Positions 37,301 through 50,300 of a stretch of DNA of 64,000 bases are shown here, in pieces (position 1 is the stretch's first letter; each line of letters begins with the position of its first letter). A program made the translations under genes and the position numbers. The notes beneath the pieces were generated by a model. It was not told the origin of the DNA and did not search any database. It was given only the letters and a program-made list of their open reading frames with translations. The stretch is from positions 62,001-126,000 of the forward strand of contig VZRG01000741.1 of NCBI GenBank assembly GCA_013397435.1, given 5' to 3'. The DNA is from Erythrocercus mccallii. Lineage: Eukaryota; Chordata; Aves; Passeriformes; Dicruridae.

Positions 37301-40300
37301 ACCTGAAAATGTTATTGATTAGGGAATGCAGTAGGGAGAGCGGAAACCACCAGATTCTCTTCTGCCACTATACAATAATAAGGCTTAAGCAAGACATTTC
37401 CTCTTGGTAGTCATTCATTTTCCCATATGCAAAATGCTGGACTAATAATGTTATCCCCTCTGAAGACTGATGTGATGCTTAATGAAATACAATTAATGTG
37501 TTGGTTTAGCTTTATATTAAAAGCAATGTTTACATCTGTAAGGTGAATTTCTGTTAAGCAGGATATAGAGATTAAAGCTCTTTCTACAACTATGAATCGA
37601 TGTTCTCCTATTTCCTCAGGTCTTCCATACTTGCCTGTCTGGAGTAACAGAGGCAAAGTAATCAAAAGCTGAGCCCTGATTTGTAAATCAGATACAAAGA
37701 GGTTGTTTGTACCTGCAAAAAGAAGCATAAGAGATAGAGAGGCTTCCACTAAAATACCAGACTTTGCCTAGAAAACTTTTTTTTTTAGATAGCAACTCTA
37801 GTTTAATAGTCTTCTTACCATAAGCTTACTGTACTTCACAATTTTCTTTACATATTTTAGGTAAAGTTGTACAATTTTGTCTACTTTTTATATAAAAAAT
37901 AAATTTGGTTTGATACTCTTTTCAGACAGAATGAATTGTATTATTAACTTCAAAGTTTAACAAAACTTGTAGACAGAAGGTTCATGGAATATGTATGAGC
38001 CCCAGCACTTCATCTGCCTTTTTATTAGATAAAAGCATGAAGGGCTGGTGGCTCAAAGTGGCCTGGTCTGGAACTCCCTCTGGGATTCTTCCTATTCTTA
38101 TGAATTTAAAAGGATGAATTGACAGCGGATGTCTGTGTTTACATAACTCCAGAACAGACCTCTCTGGAGAGGAGAGGGAAATTCCAGGAAAAAGCTGTGA
38201 ACTGTTTTAACTCTTTTTGCCTGGGATACCACAAAGGCAAATCTTTCAATATTAAGTGTCTTTGTTGTGGTTTAAACAGAACTGGTGGTTTTATGTGGGA
38301 GTTGCCAGGTGAGGTTCAGACATAACATTGTGCAAGATTTCACAGGATATGCTTCTCTCTACCACCAATTGATGGACAGTGAGATTTGGGATTTGACAAT
38401 ATCTATGTAGCATTTCTTAGTAAAAAGTGTATTTCACTTCCTGCTTTAGTTTAGGGATACTGAAAAGGTCTGTATGCCATACCTCTTCACAGCTAGATTC
38501 ATCCAGGTTATTAATTTCACTTGCTCTTTGGGACTCAATATGTATAGATACTACTTTAAAACAAATTTTTCTTTACCATTTTCAAAGAGCCTTAAAACTT
38601 GCAACTAGTAAAAAGAAATAATAATAACCAAAAGTTCAACAGGACCTCAGGATAAAAATAATGAAGCAGGAGTGTGAAAACTGCAGGCAGAAAAAGCAGC
38701 AGACATTACAGATTGAAGTACCTTTGTAAATTGCTTTGCAACTGATGTTGCAACAACAATGTTCTCATAAAAAAAAGATGGTCACTGACAACTCACATCC
38801 TGAGATTCTCTACTGGAAAAGCTCACTAGGATTAACTTTCTTGTTCTAGCCATCAGCAAGCTTAGTTTGAAACATTTTAAATTATTCAGTCTTAATCTGT
38901 ATGATTTGAAAATGCTGTATTTGCTTTGTCAGAACTAGGGGAACAGTGGTAGTTCAGAATGGAAAAATCTTCTTGTGATACACATAGCTCTGAATAATAA
39001 ATGTCTATTTTATAAATAAATCAATACATTAAAAATTAAAAAAAAATAATTTATGGGTGGCTTAAGTCACTAAAGAGTGGAAGCCTTTTAAGATAAAAGT
39101 ATCTGGTTCAAATGAAGCCACAGAAAGAATATTGGGAATAACTGGTAGAAAGTGACTCCAGAGAAAATGCAAGGCTTGGCCACAATGTGGAGCCTGTGAA
39201 GAAACAGAGTGAGGGAATGAATTCAGGTCTTACCTTTCTTCAGCTTTCTACCCTTTTGTGTCCCGTATGGGGACACATGTTCTGGACTCTTGCCCCTGTT
39301 CTATGCTGATGCTTTGTGACGTTACAAACGACTGAGAACAATTTGTGCAAATGGTGTGTTTTTGAAGGTGCAGACCCTTTCACTGGAGTGTCTCCATGCC
39401 AGCAGGTGCTGAAGGGGCAAGTCGGCTGAACAGATGATCCCTGCCAGGCTTGAAACTGGATTTTGGGATGCTTACCTAGAAACAGACTAGTTGCTGTTAA
39501 AGCCATATGCTTTGACTAGATGTGTTTCTGCTGTTTTTCTCTGGATACATTGATACAGTTAGAATGACACCAGAAAACCTTGCTTTTTCCTTCTGCTCAT
39601 TGGAAGATTTCAAGACTGAAAGCAGTTGCTCTGCAGCAGACCTTCAGGCCATTCAAAAGTGTCTAGGTAGAATTTAGCAGTGAAGTAACTAGTGCTGGAC
39701 TGAAGTTGAACTATCTTTTTTAAATGGTAGTAAGTGATTAGGTATATTGAATAAGAAAGGTTCCTAGGCAGATAACCTTTTTATTTCTGCTGCCCACCAA
39801 ACTCACTTCTCTTAGAAATGCACATCTGCTTTCTTGTCATTCTTGGATTTAAAAACAGTAATACATCTTGTGGCTGCTGGAGCAAGAATATCTGATTTTA
39901 TGGTTTTATGAGGTAGTTTTCCTTCATCCAACTTGATGTACTATCAGTGAGGATATCCTTAGTGGAAATGTAAGTATTTAACAGATGTTTGCGCTGAGAA
40001 GTTACTAGAAAGAATTGGGATCAACGCAACACTTTCTCTGTGCCTTCTTCTTACACACTTTTTCTTTTTTAGAGTGACTTTGCCTGTTTATTATTGCTGA
40101 ACTTGCAATGTTTAACAGATTTGAGCACCAGTTGTCTACGTGTTCAGTAGTGGCTTTTTTTACATCTGAAGGGTGGCCACTATGGCAAGGTCATGTCTGT
40201 GTTGTACAGTTCTCACTGCACATCTGACAACAAAGTCCACCACTCAACCAATGCAGGCTCATTTAGATGCATCCGGGGAGATCTGTGTGACTTCTTGTCA

Positions 40301-40656
40301 TAATTCTGTCATCTCCAGCAATGTAAACTACCAGGACCTGTAGGGACTGAGTGTGGTGGATGGTTGAATGACACTGATTCCATCAAACCCTCCATCAGAG
40401 CCCTGAATGGTGGAGTGAGCTTATTTCAATGGAAAGGGCAGAGAATGTATGATTATTTCCATGGAAAACCAAGGCAGAAGAGCTTTAACTTATGGCTGCT
40501 GTATGGACAGTACTGAAAAAAAAAGAGGGGGGGAAAGAAAATAGAAAACTCTCTGGAGAGGAAAAATTAGGCTAACACTGCCTAAGTTATTTTCTCTGGA
40601 TAGGGGTTGGTAGGTCCCTTTAAACTGCTCGAAATATTAAGTACACAAAGCCTTGT

Positions 40657-40678
40657 TTACTAAACATATGTTTAGTAA
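40657..40678. repeat. Perfect 22-bp palindrome
   Basis: TTACTAAACATATGTTTAGTAA equals its own reverse complement with no spacer. It lies in intergenic AT-rich DNA, and no flanking mobile-element structure is visible. Confidence 0.85.
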
Positions 40679-40978
40679 TGTACTAGAATCTACCTTGTAA
40701 GCTATAGGACCACGGAGATTTGGTTGAATCTGTACTGAACTTGGTAGAACATGTACTGGGATGATCTAATAGCAGAGAGAAACTAAACTGGGCTGTTACC
40801 AGTAGTATATTCACAATGTACGGACAGTAACTATTTCTTCTTCATGTCACAGCAGTGAGGATGACAGGCTAGAGGAGAGCTGATGTACAAAACATGCAGC
40901 AATTGTTGAGAGAAGAAATGTGGAAATTAACAACCCAGTAATTTTCCTGAGCATAATTTAACTGCCATAGCAATCAGG

Positions 40979-41530
40979 TGTCACTGTCGAGGCGGTCACA
41001 ACACAAAGCAGTGCTCAGAATGTCTCACTATTACTGGTTGGTGGCTCACCTGCTTCCAGGTGTCTGGATAATAGAAAATCAGGTCCAGACCTCTTTGTGG
41101 CTTCTACACGCCACTCTCAGCTCCACCAATACCGCCTCCCCCACTCTCTTCCCAGTGGGTCAATGTCACCAGTCACCAGGACCCCATATGGGTCCAGAAG
41201 TCGAGACTGGAGACTTCATTCAAAGTGCTTAACTAAAAACATCAGAAGGCTCCAAACATCAGCACCTCATTATCTAAAAGTCTCTCATACCTTTTCTCCG
41301 TAGCCTCCCAAGGGCAGCTCCACACAGCTCTGGCTCTTTCTCTCCATGATCTCCTGTCCCTTCCTCCTCATAGCACAGCCAACAGACTCCAACTGACCCT
41401 CTGCCAGCTAACTCGCTTTTATCACACCCATAGCTGTGAGGGCAAGGCTGTTCCCACTCTTTGGTAATTAACACAGCTGCAATATATCAGGGGCAAGATT
41501 GCCTTCAGCACTATCTGTCCTCCTATAATC
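40979..41530 (-). mobile_element. Possible LTR-derived segment, minus strand
   Basis: This 0.55-kb block is compositionally unlike its AT-rich surroundings. Read on the minus strand, it has a TATA-like GTGATAAAAGCG within a GC-richer body, as expected of a decayed solo LTR. Clear TG/CA termini and target duplications were not found, so the ends are approximate. Alternatively it is unique sequence. Confidence 0.3.
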
Positions 41531-44502
41531 AGGAGGCTATTAAAAATTTACAGACAAGGGAAAGAGCCTTAGGAAAGTGCAATGGCAAGTAGTCAATAGA
41601 TTCTCAGTACCTTCTTATAGTTATTAACTCAAGTTGTGCTCTTGGAGCCTTTGCAGATGTTAATTCTCCCTTTTATCTTTGTTGCAATCCCTGAGATTTT
41701 CAAAGCCTAAGTTTTTTAAGCTAAGTTTTTTCTTAAAAAAAAAAAAAAGGCAAAGAAACAATATTTCACAGACAAGTGGTGATGACAGTCTCTTCTGCAA
41801 TCTCAGCTGCAGGAATAGTAACATTAATTTCTAACATCTGTTAAGGGAATACAGCTCAAAGCCTTCTTTTACATTAACCTAAAAATTTTCATAAAGCCCC
41901 AGGAGGTGGTGGTTTGATTTAAGAACCAAGGTCTGCAAATGCTACTTACAATCCAATTATTGATAATACTACTCTCTAGCTGGCAAACACTGCTTTATAA
42001 GCTCTGTTATTTGTGCTTTATGCTGTGCAGTCATCCACAGAAGCTGTCAATTAGCCTGATTCCTCTTATTTTAACATTAGCTCTGTGATCCTTGAGAAGA
42101 GAATGATTTGCATCAGAGTGAAAGAGGTTTTGTCCTTCCCTTTACTGGTATTTATACTAACAGTTGCATTGACATCATGTTCAGCAGTTTGGACTCTTAG
42201 GAATTTCCTCATGCATACAACAAGGATTTGAACCCATTGACTCTACAGTAACAGCTTGAATACACAGCAATTAGACTGTGGCAAAATACATACAGATACC
42301 AAGTTTAAGCGTTTTTTAATACAGCATTAAACAGCATGGTTACTGCTACACAGAAGCACGGTAGTACATGCAGATTTTTGGTGCAGATTATAATAGCAGG
42401 ACTGTCAGCAGCATTAAAAAATTCACTCTGGAATTGTATGGGTATGACCTCTTTTAGCTGCAGGAGTTGCATTCTTGTATATAAATGTTTACACAATTAG
42501 TTCAGAACAACAATGTGCAACAGCCACAGATGAGTGGAAAAGGGCACTGGAATTCACCTGTGATTTTTACTGCAGAAGATGCTGATGAAATTTAAAATCC
42601 AGGATGTGCACTAAAAAAACCCCTGATGCGGTTTGAACCCCACATAGAGCTGGTGAAGCAAAATGGATTACTACTTGTCTCAAAACAGCTCTTGGGCCCC
42701 GTTGCACTGGAGTGGCGAAAGTCATGGGGTACCCTCTAAGACAGGAAGGGTGGCCACACACCAAACATCTGCCCAGCTGTCTCTAGCCCAGGAGGCACAG
42801 GTTTCTTAGTATTATCAAGGAAGCAATGGGGATGAGAGAAAGCATTTTTTTGCCATATCTAAAACAGTTTAAAGGGACAACCTAGATTTGAGGTCTAACA
42901 CTCAAGAGTTTTTAATTTTGTAAAAGTAAATTCCAAAGTTCAGATTGTGAAATTATTTTTAAATTCCAAGTCAGCAAAGCACATATTTAAGTGAAAATGG
43001 CAGAGAATGAAATTGAATGAGTTTGTGCCTTTTGAGACCTACAGACAAGGAGTTACTTTTAGCAAAAAAAAAATTGGTTGTGAATTAATGACCGAATGCT
43101 GAAACTGCATTACTGTTGAGTGAAAACACAACTTGATTTTTTTCACTTCTAGTGCTGTAAAATGTTGTTTGAACCATCTCAAATGATAAAGTTTATCTAG
43201 TTACCTATGTCAACTATGTTATGCAAGTTTCTGAAAGCTCTCAACATAAAAATCATTACACAATTCTTCATCCATCAGTGGAGGCAATCCTCCCTTTCCT
43301 CTGCCAGTTCCAAGAAGATAGAAGAAGGCAAGTACCAAGATTTGGGGAAAAGAGAAGAGTCTTTACTCTTGAGAATTTTGGAAAATATTAAGAATGAGTT
43401 TAATTCATTGCAAGACAGTCATGTATAAAAGCACAACTATGAATTCAAATTCAGAGCAATTGCTAGGCAGAGGAATAAACTGCACTGCTGGTAAAAAGCA
43501 CTGACAGATAAATGGATGACAGAATTTTCAAACTGTAACATTAGATACTTACACATCCCAGCTGCATGAGCAAATACTCTGGCTTCAGTGAGATTACTCA
43601 GAAGCACAGCTTGAAAACCAAACACACTATAAAAAACCTTTTCTTCAGAAGGAAGGTGAACAGCTACTTGTAGAATTTCCATATAATGCATTTTTAAAAT
43701 GCTACCCCCTCTGATGTCTAATGAAATAGTTTATATAAATCTAAGAGCACATAAAGATATCCTTAACAAGCAAAGCAACTTAACTGTAAAAGTAGTTATC
43801 CATTCTACTGACTAGACACATTTTACCTGGTATTCCCAGCTTTGATATTAGGAAAATGCTATATCTCAGTGCATTACTCCTAATTCTAAAGAGGGGGAGT
43901 TTAACATGAACTTTAAAATCCCACTTACTTTGAATTTTAATATTCTAAATTATTTAACAATCAATGTGTATACTGAGTGTCACAGAAGAATGAATATTCC
44001 ATATTATAAAGCTGGAATGAAAACTCAAACCTGAAGTTTGAATTATTATAGTGCACATCCTGAGGTAACTACCCACCCAGTGTGTTGCTGCATTACGTGT
44101 TCTCAGCTGATTTAAGTTCTTGATACTGTTAATGTGGTAGTGATGCAGTTCACTCTTAAACACGGGAGCAAGCAGCAACAAGTGAATTAAATTTTTGTTG
44201 GAAGAGTTAGCCACGAGTTACACTTCTTTACAACAACTGAAGAGGTCAAATGGACTTGACAGACAAATACAAGGCAAACAAAACAGAATGGAAAAGTGCA
44301 TGAACCCAAACTCCTGAAAAATAAGCTAACTTACATAAAATCTAAGAAGTCTGTTGAAGAAAGAGCAATGCCTATATACTCAGTGTGTTCAACACAGAAG
44401 AATCCCTTCATTAACAAGACACAAGTATGATTTTGTTTCATGGGTGCATGAAGAAAGGACGTATTTTGTGCTTCACATTTTATCATCAAATTCTATTTCC
44501 AG

Positions 44503-44612
44503 GCTCATACTGGTACTATGAAGTGGCTTCATTAGCAAATGAGGGAGTGACATATCCTCTCTACATCAGATGTTTGCCAAATGGTAAAAAGGAAAAAAAA
44601 ACTGATGAGGAG
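44503..44612 (+). other. Exon-like open segment of unknown origin
   Basis: A 110-bp open segment is bounded by a good acceptor (AAATTCTATTTCCAG) and a near-consensus donor (GAG|GTATGT). In the open frame it reads SYWYYEVASLANEGVTYPLY, then IRCLPNGKKEKKTDEE. I do not recognise the peptide, and no partner exon is apparent. A chance occurrence is the default explanation. Confidence 0.2.
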
Positions 44613-46779
44613 GTATGTGCTTAAGTTTCCTGGATATCGTGGCAAAAAAGGCAAAGCTTAAATTTGCTTTAAATACATTATATTTATAGTTCTGAGCATG
44701 TGTTCATACATTTTACAGCTCTTCAACAATGACACATTTAAGTTACACTGTGATTACAGAATTTCTTCCAGAAGCTAGAAAGGTGAATAATTTTTAAGTA
44801 TTTGGTGCTGATTCTTGACCAAATGACTGTAGCCTTTAGCAGTATGATGTACTTAAAATTGTTGAGTCATATGCTGAAGTGCACTGAAGCAGCAGTTTAA
44901 CAGATGGCATTGTGGAAGGTCTGCATGGATTAAACAGTGCTTCAAGATTATTTCCTCAGTTCTCCTTCTGGAACATTTACCTTCACTGATGTCTGACACC
45001 TGGTTCCAGGAGTTAGTACCAGAGGAGTCTGGCTTTGACGCCTGGGTCAACTGCAATGCCAAAGTGGAAAAATCCATCTTTGTAATGTGCAACGGCAGCT
45101 CGTACTGGCTACTATTTATGAAGTCCCACCTCTAACAGTCTCTTTTCTCTCAGGAATCCCTCACCTTTCCTTTTTCCCTTCCAAACCCAGACTCCTCTCA
45201 TGTTTGAGGACACATCATGACTTCACTCTCTTAAATAAATTTATATGTTTCTCCAAGATCACCAAATACTGCAAAAAAAATAAATTGCATTTCAACCATG
45301 TGGGAAATGGCAACAAAACAGGGCACTTGGTTAAGCACAGTAGAACTTTTTTTTTTCTGTGAGCTTTACAGTACCTGACAAGGTTTAAAAAAAAGAGGGA
45401 AGAAATCTTTACACTTCAATTTTCACAATGACATTGATTAACTTATGTGTAAATTCTAAAGACTACAACTTGTCAAGTCATCTCAGTTTTGCTGGTTATC
45501 TACTACAGACAACAATACTGATAGCTGCCATTTAGGGCATCATTTTTTGATTCTGGGATGAAGATTTAACCATTCTTGATATCCAGCAGGCATTATGTTC
45601 TCAGTTCTTGAGGCAGCCTTTTTGGATATAATACTAAACTGGGGTCAACTGGGGGAAAACAAAGTGACATACTTTAGATTGTGGTCCTAAGAGTAAAGAG
45701 ACTCAGCAAATTTCAACATATTTAAACCACCCTTACAGTTTGAAGTTGTTCCTGAAGGCAATATTAACCTAACACATCTTATGCTAAAACCCATAAAGAG
45801 GACAGAATGCCTCAGCAAAAGACAAGTTACTAAGAACAGTTTAATGGGATTTCCTGTGCTTTTCTACCTAACCATGCCTCAGGACTACAAAAATGTGTTT
45901 TGAGTATATAAGAAGCTTAAAAGAACACGTGTTTTGAAAACCAAACTAATGGTTATATTCAACAAAGTTTTTACACTCTACCTTGGCTTAAAAGCCAAGA
46001 TAACAAATACTGGTATGTTCAACAAAAATTTACCTAACTACTGTAGGCTTAGCATGGCAAGTTAAGAACATGCCTGCAGCTGGAACTATTTCTTTTTTAT
46101 TCTAGATTATGATACTCACTCTTGGATTTAAGCATAGATCTTCCATGTAAAGACAAGCTCTACAAAAACCCAACTCAATGCTTCCCTCTTCAGTATCAAA
46201 ATATAGCATGTACACACAAAATAATTCTCCTGGCAATGATGTCTGCTCTAAGTAAAAATAAAAAATAATTGGAAAATATAAAACAGATTAAAAAAAGATG
46301 CTATGCATGTACTAATGTCAACTGTGTAACAAAAACTGTCATTCATTCTGTACTATTCTAGCAGGTGGATCAAGAAACAACATTTGCATTTATTTAAGCT
46401 TGATGTTTTATGTGTCCTTTAGACTTACACTGTCACTGAACAGACCTGTTACTATCCAGACATTTCTAATACTGATCCAAATATATATTTTTTAAACACA
46501 AAGGCAAATTCTAGAATTAAGTTTGTGACTCAAAAGTTTGTTCAACAAATTAAACTTTCCAAAACCAATACAGTTGTTTCCTGAGATGGCTGTAAGTCAT
46601 GTTTCAACTTCACATTCCACTGCAATGAACAAAAATTACTATGCACAAAACCAGATGTTAACTCCAGCATACAAACACATTTACAGAAGTCACCTAATTT
46701 CAGTGTTGTGAACTACTGTGTTAACATGTACACCTCAACAAAGCTCCTAAAATATTCTTTATACATTACAAAACAAGGA

Positions 46780-47194
46780 TTTACAAAATTTTATTTTATT
46801 TCCAAGTTATTTCATTCTAAAAATGTTGAAACATAAAAAATATCACTCCCTAAGAGACTTTACAATAAAAGGCTAACAATCTGGCATGGGAGAGGTAAGT
46901 ATATGGAAACTTGTTTTAAGAGTCACTGATCAGTCGCTGGTGATTAAAGAACACTTTGTTCTTCAGAGCTGGTAGTCACTTCCACATACGCAGAAATCTA
47001 AGTTTTCCTACCACTCCTTTTGCCTCCCACACATTAAAATAGCCAATGCAATAAAAAAGGCAGGATAAAAGGGTGGACACGTAATGAAATAAAAGTATTG
47101 TCTAAGGTCTTGATTATTGTTCATCTTGTGTAAGTGTAAAGATTCTATCCCAAAGTTTTCCTGACAAGATGGAGTTATTTGGCCTTTAAAAGTG
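46780..47194 (-). other. MPLKIP: MPLKIP 3' UTR, putative
   Basis: Sequence downstream of the MPLKIP stop on the minus strand. Two minus-strand AATAAA hexamers (TTTATT on plus at 46790-46795 and 46795-46800) lie about 400 bases past the stop. They are the nearest plausible polyadenylation signals. Confidence 0.5.
46790..46800 (-). promoter_or_regulatory. Polyadenylation signals for MPLKIP
   Basis: Two overlapping minus-strand hexamers form AATAAAATAAA. This would give a 3' UTR of about 0.4 kb. Confidence 0.5.
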
Positions 47195-47398
47195 TTAGCT
47201 GAAATACCTCCCTTTTTTACCAGTACATGTTGTTTGCTCACTGCTGTATTGCTGGTTTATGTCTGTAACAGAAACTGGCTCTAGACCAGCCCATGGGTCC
47301 TCAAGCATTGAAGGTCTGTAATAGTTTTCCACATCATTAGATACTCTTTTCTCTCTGCCATGCGCTGTACCAAATGGAGTAGATGTCCTGGGTGATCC
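47195..47398 (-). CDS. MPLKIP: MPLKIP exon 2 (conserved C-terminus)
   Basis: This minus-strand exon of 68 codons including TAA at 47197-47195 starts GSPRTSTPFGTAHGREKR and ends TGKKGRYFS. The acceptor AG is at 47400-47399 (minus-strand CTTCCAAAG). No ATG-to-stop open frame spans it, so it is easily missed without splicing. This is the most conserved part of the protein. Confidence 0.95.
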   Translation of the reverse strand, partial: GSPRTSTPFGTAHGREKRVSNDVENYYRPSMLEDPWAGLEPVSVTDINQQYSSEQTTCTGKKGRYFS

Positions 47399-50300
47399 CT
47401 TTGGAAGAAAACCATCAGGTAAAAAAACATTTAATAGTCTAATTCAAACTAAGAAAAAAAAATTTAAAAAGTTAAAAATGTTTCCTTCTACTGCAGTACA
47501 GCTCTGAAGCTGATTGTTAATTGTAATTACTACATCTCACCTGCATCTTCCTCAGGAAATATTAACTTAAAATGTATTTTACTTATGAGTGATGATTTAC
47601 CATGATAAGAAAAAAAGCACCACCACAGCCTTCTCCCAAATACTTGTTTACATCACTCTGGCACATCGCTGCAGAAAAGCAACTCATGCTATTTTTCATA
47701 ATCTGTCAACAACATGTCTAACAAAGGCTGAACAAGAAAACAGGGAGTTAGAGGCTGAGGAAGAGCTGACAATATTAACACAAGCAGAAGTCAAATATTA
47801 AGTACTTAAAGATTGAACACAGCATTGTATAATGCAAACAGCTACAAAGAATTAATTGGAAAAAAAAATCCTCTTTTAACCAAACCAGTGCTCAGTGAAA
47901 TTTGAGAACAGATGACTTCATTTTATATACAATCTCAGTGGTAATGAGTGATTTAGTGGGTATTGACTTTTGCAGGGAGCTTTTCATATTTGATTTTTTT
48001 TTAAGATCAAGGATCACAACAATTGCTTCTGTAAAGCTGCTACAAATCTGCAGCTAAAAGAGTGGTGGTATATAAAGGAACTCCAACAATCATTTTCTCC
48101 CGTTAGCATCATCCATTGTTCTCCTCAGATTCACTACTGTAAAAGGTGTAGTTATGTCTGAAGCTGTATTTATTTAATTAATTTGTTTTAACCAAAGTTA
48201 AGCAACCTATACTACAGATGCACGGTAATTGCTAAGCATGCCCATAGCATTCTGTATTGTTAGAGCAACAGGATGCCTCGAGGCTGGTTATCAGATTTTG
48301 TAAAGCAGGGTAAAAGCACTTGATTAATGGCTGCTTTCCCCCACAACCCTGCCACCCCTAAATTTTTGCATCAGCAGTGATGGTATTTGAATTTGACTAG
48401 TAAGCCCTAACAGCATCTACGTAAATAGATCACAGGGAACAATTTCTGATCAAAACAGAGAAATGGTGCCATAAATTGAAAGAACCAATATTTAGCCAGA
48501 AGAATAGATTTCACTCAAACAGCTTGAACCTATTTCTGCTAATGTGCTGTGGCAGGAACATGCTGATGTGTTTCTGGCAAGAATTCTTCAGGAACTCCTG
48601 AAGTTTGATGATAACGGATACATTACAAATGTGGGAACACATATGTCTTATTTATAGGGTACTTGTTTCTAATGATTCTTTGCAACTAGGTTATGTAGCT
48701 AAGAGGGTTATCTCAAAACAGCAGAACTTCTAGAAGGTGGTGAATTACTATACAGTATCAAACCCCATGAGGGTCAGAGAATCATCTCAGAATACATCTG
48801 AAAAACTCTCTTAAGGGGCATGGAGTTTCTAGAGTAAACCAACATGCTCTAGCAACAGTGACATTTATGCTAAGCACCCACATTTAGTAGTGAAACAGCA
48901 GTACCCAGTGCATTGTGTAATGTACTGTAATAAACACCAAACCCCACCATCTCTAAACTACTACATTTAATGAAAACCTTTTAACTTTGACATTGTAAAA
49001 CAGATTGAATGTGGAGCTCATTTATTGCTGTGTTTAATCTGCAGACGGCAAAAGAAACATGAACTGATATAATGATCTACATCATTCAGTGAAGGAGCAA
49101 AATAATTCAATGGTTAGGGTCAGTTGTATGGATTTATTTAATAATCTTAAGTTTCACTACAATATGAAGTGGGTCATCAGTAGCACTGACAGTACACTGA
49201 CATTTTAGTATTTTTGAAATCTAGGAAATTTATTATTATGTAATACAAGACTGACAGCCTTCAGTACATGTTAAATTTAAGAATGTAGATTATTTAAGTT
49301 TAGAATACTAGTCATCATAAGCTTTTCCCCCCCCTCTGAATTTTTTTATAGGAAAGAAAATCAAAATGTGATTATTCACATTATAGGCCTGTGGAAAAGG
49401 AAATCAGCCCTACCTGTAAAAGTGAAACCATTCAATGCAAGAGGCACTATCTGGTACCAAACGTTGCTTAAAAAACCCTTTATATTAGTTGTCACTAATG
49501 CAAACAGCCTTTCCTCTATGAACCTTCCCTAATTCTCAGTACTTTTCCTCCAGCTAAAAACCCCTCTGTTTAGAGCAGAAAACAGCATATTTTAGTGCTA
49601 TTCATTAAAAAGTTACTGAATGTAAGTAATACTGCCTTGAAAATGGGGACAATCACTCCCTTTATCAGCTTGCTTCACCTGATGTAATTACAGCTGCTAG
49701 CATATACACAAAACACAAAAATTACAACTGTACCATTTCAAAAGGGTAACATTTGTTTTACTTTCTGTAATGATTTTTGATCCATACCACACTGTAGCTA
49801 CTGCTTGCATCTAGTTCAGTAATTCCTGCTGAGTCTAGGGAATGAAACATCACCACTAAGTGAATTCTAAGTGGACATAAGAAATACAACAGTCAAATCA
49901 CAGAATGGTTTGGGTTGGAAGGGACCTTAAAGATCATCTAGGTTCCAGCCTTCCAGGTTGCTCAGAGCCCCATCCAGCCCAGCCTTGAACACTGCCTGGG
50001 ATGGTGCATCTACAGCTTTTCTGGGCAACCTGTTCCAGTGTCTCACCATCCTCACAATAAAGAACTCCCTAATGTCCAATGTAAACTTACTCTCTTATAG
50101 TTTAAAGATATTCTCCCTTGTTTCCAGAAACACATTTTCATAAAATATAGAGCAGACCCACCTCTGTGGAAAAAACAGAAAGCGCTGCAAACTACTGGCC
50201 ACATAAAGGCTGAGTTAGCCATTTCAGGAAAAACATTTCAGAAAAAACAAGCTCAGTATGTTCTTCTTCAAGTTTTCTGTTTGTTTCAAAGAATGAAAGT

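Larger units (their letters stand above)
31421..46779. other. Intergenic region between CDK13 and MPLKIP
   Basis: About 15 kb with no gene I can support. It holds an LTR-like segment at about 40979-41530, a perfect 22-bp palindrome at 40657, short A/T simple runs (for example 39030-39050 and 41735-41750), and one exon-like open segment at 44503-44612. The block near 31540-31780 is somewhat more GC-rich but resembles nothing I recognise. Confidence 0.6.
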
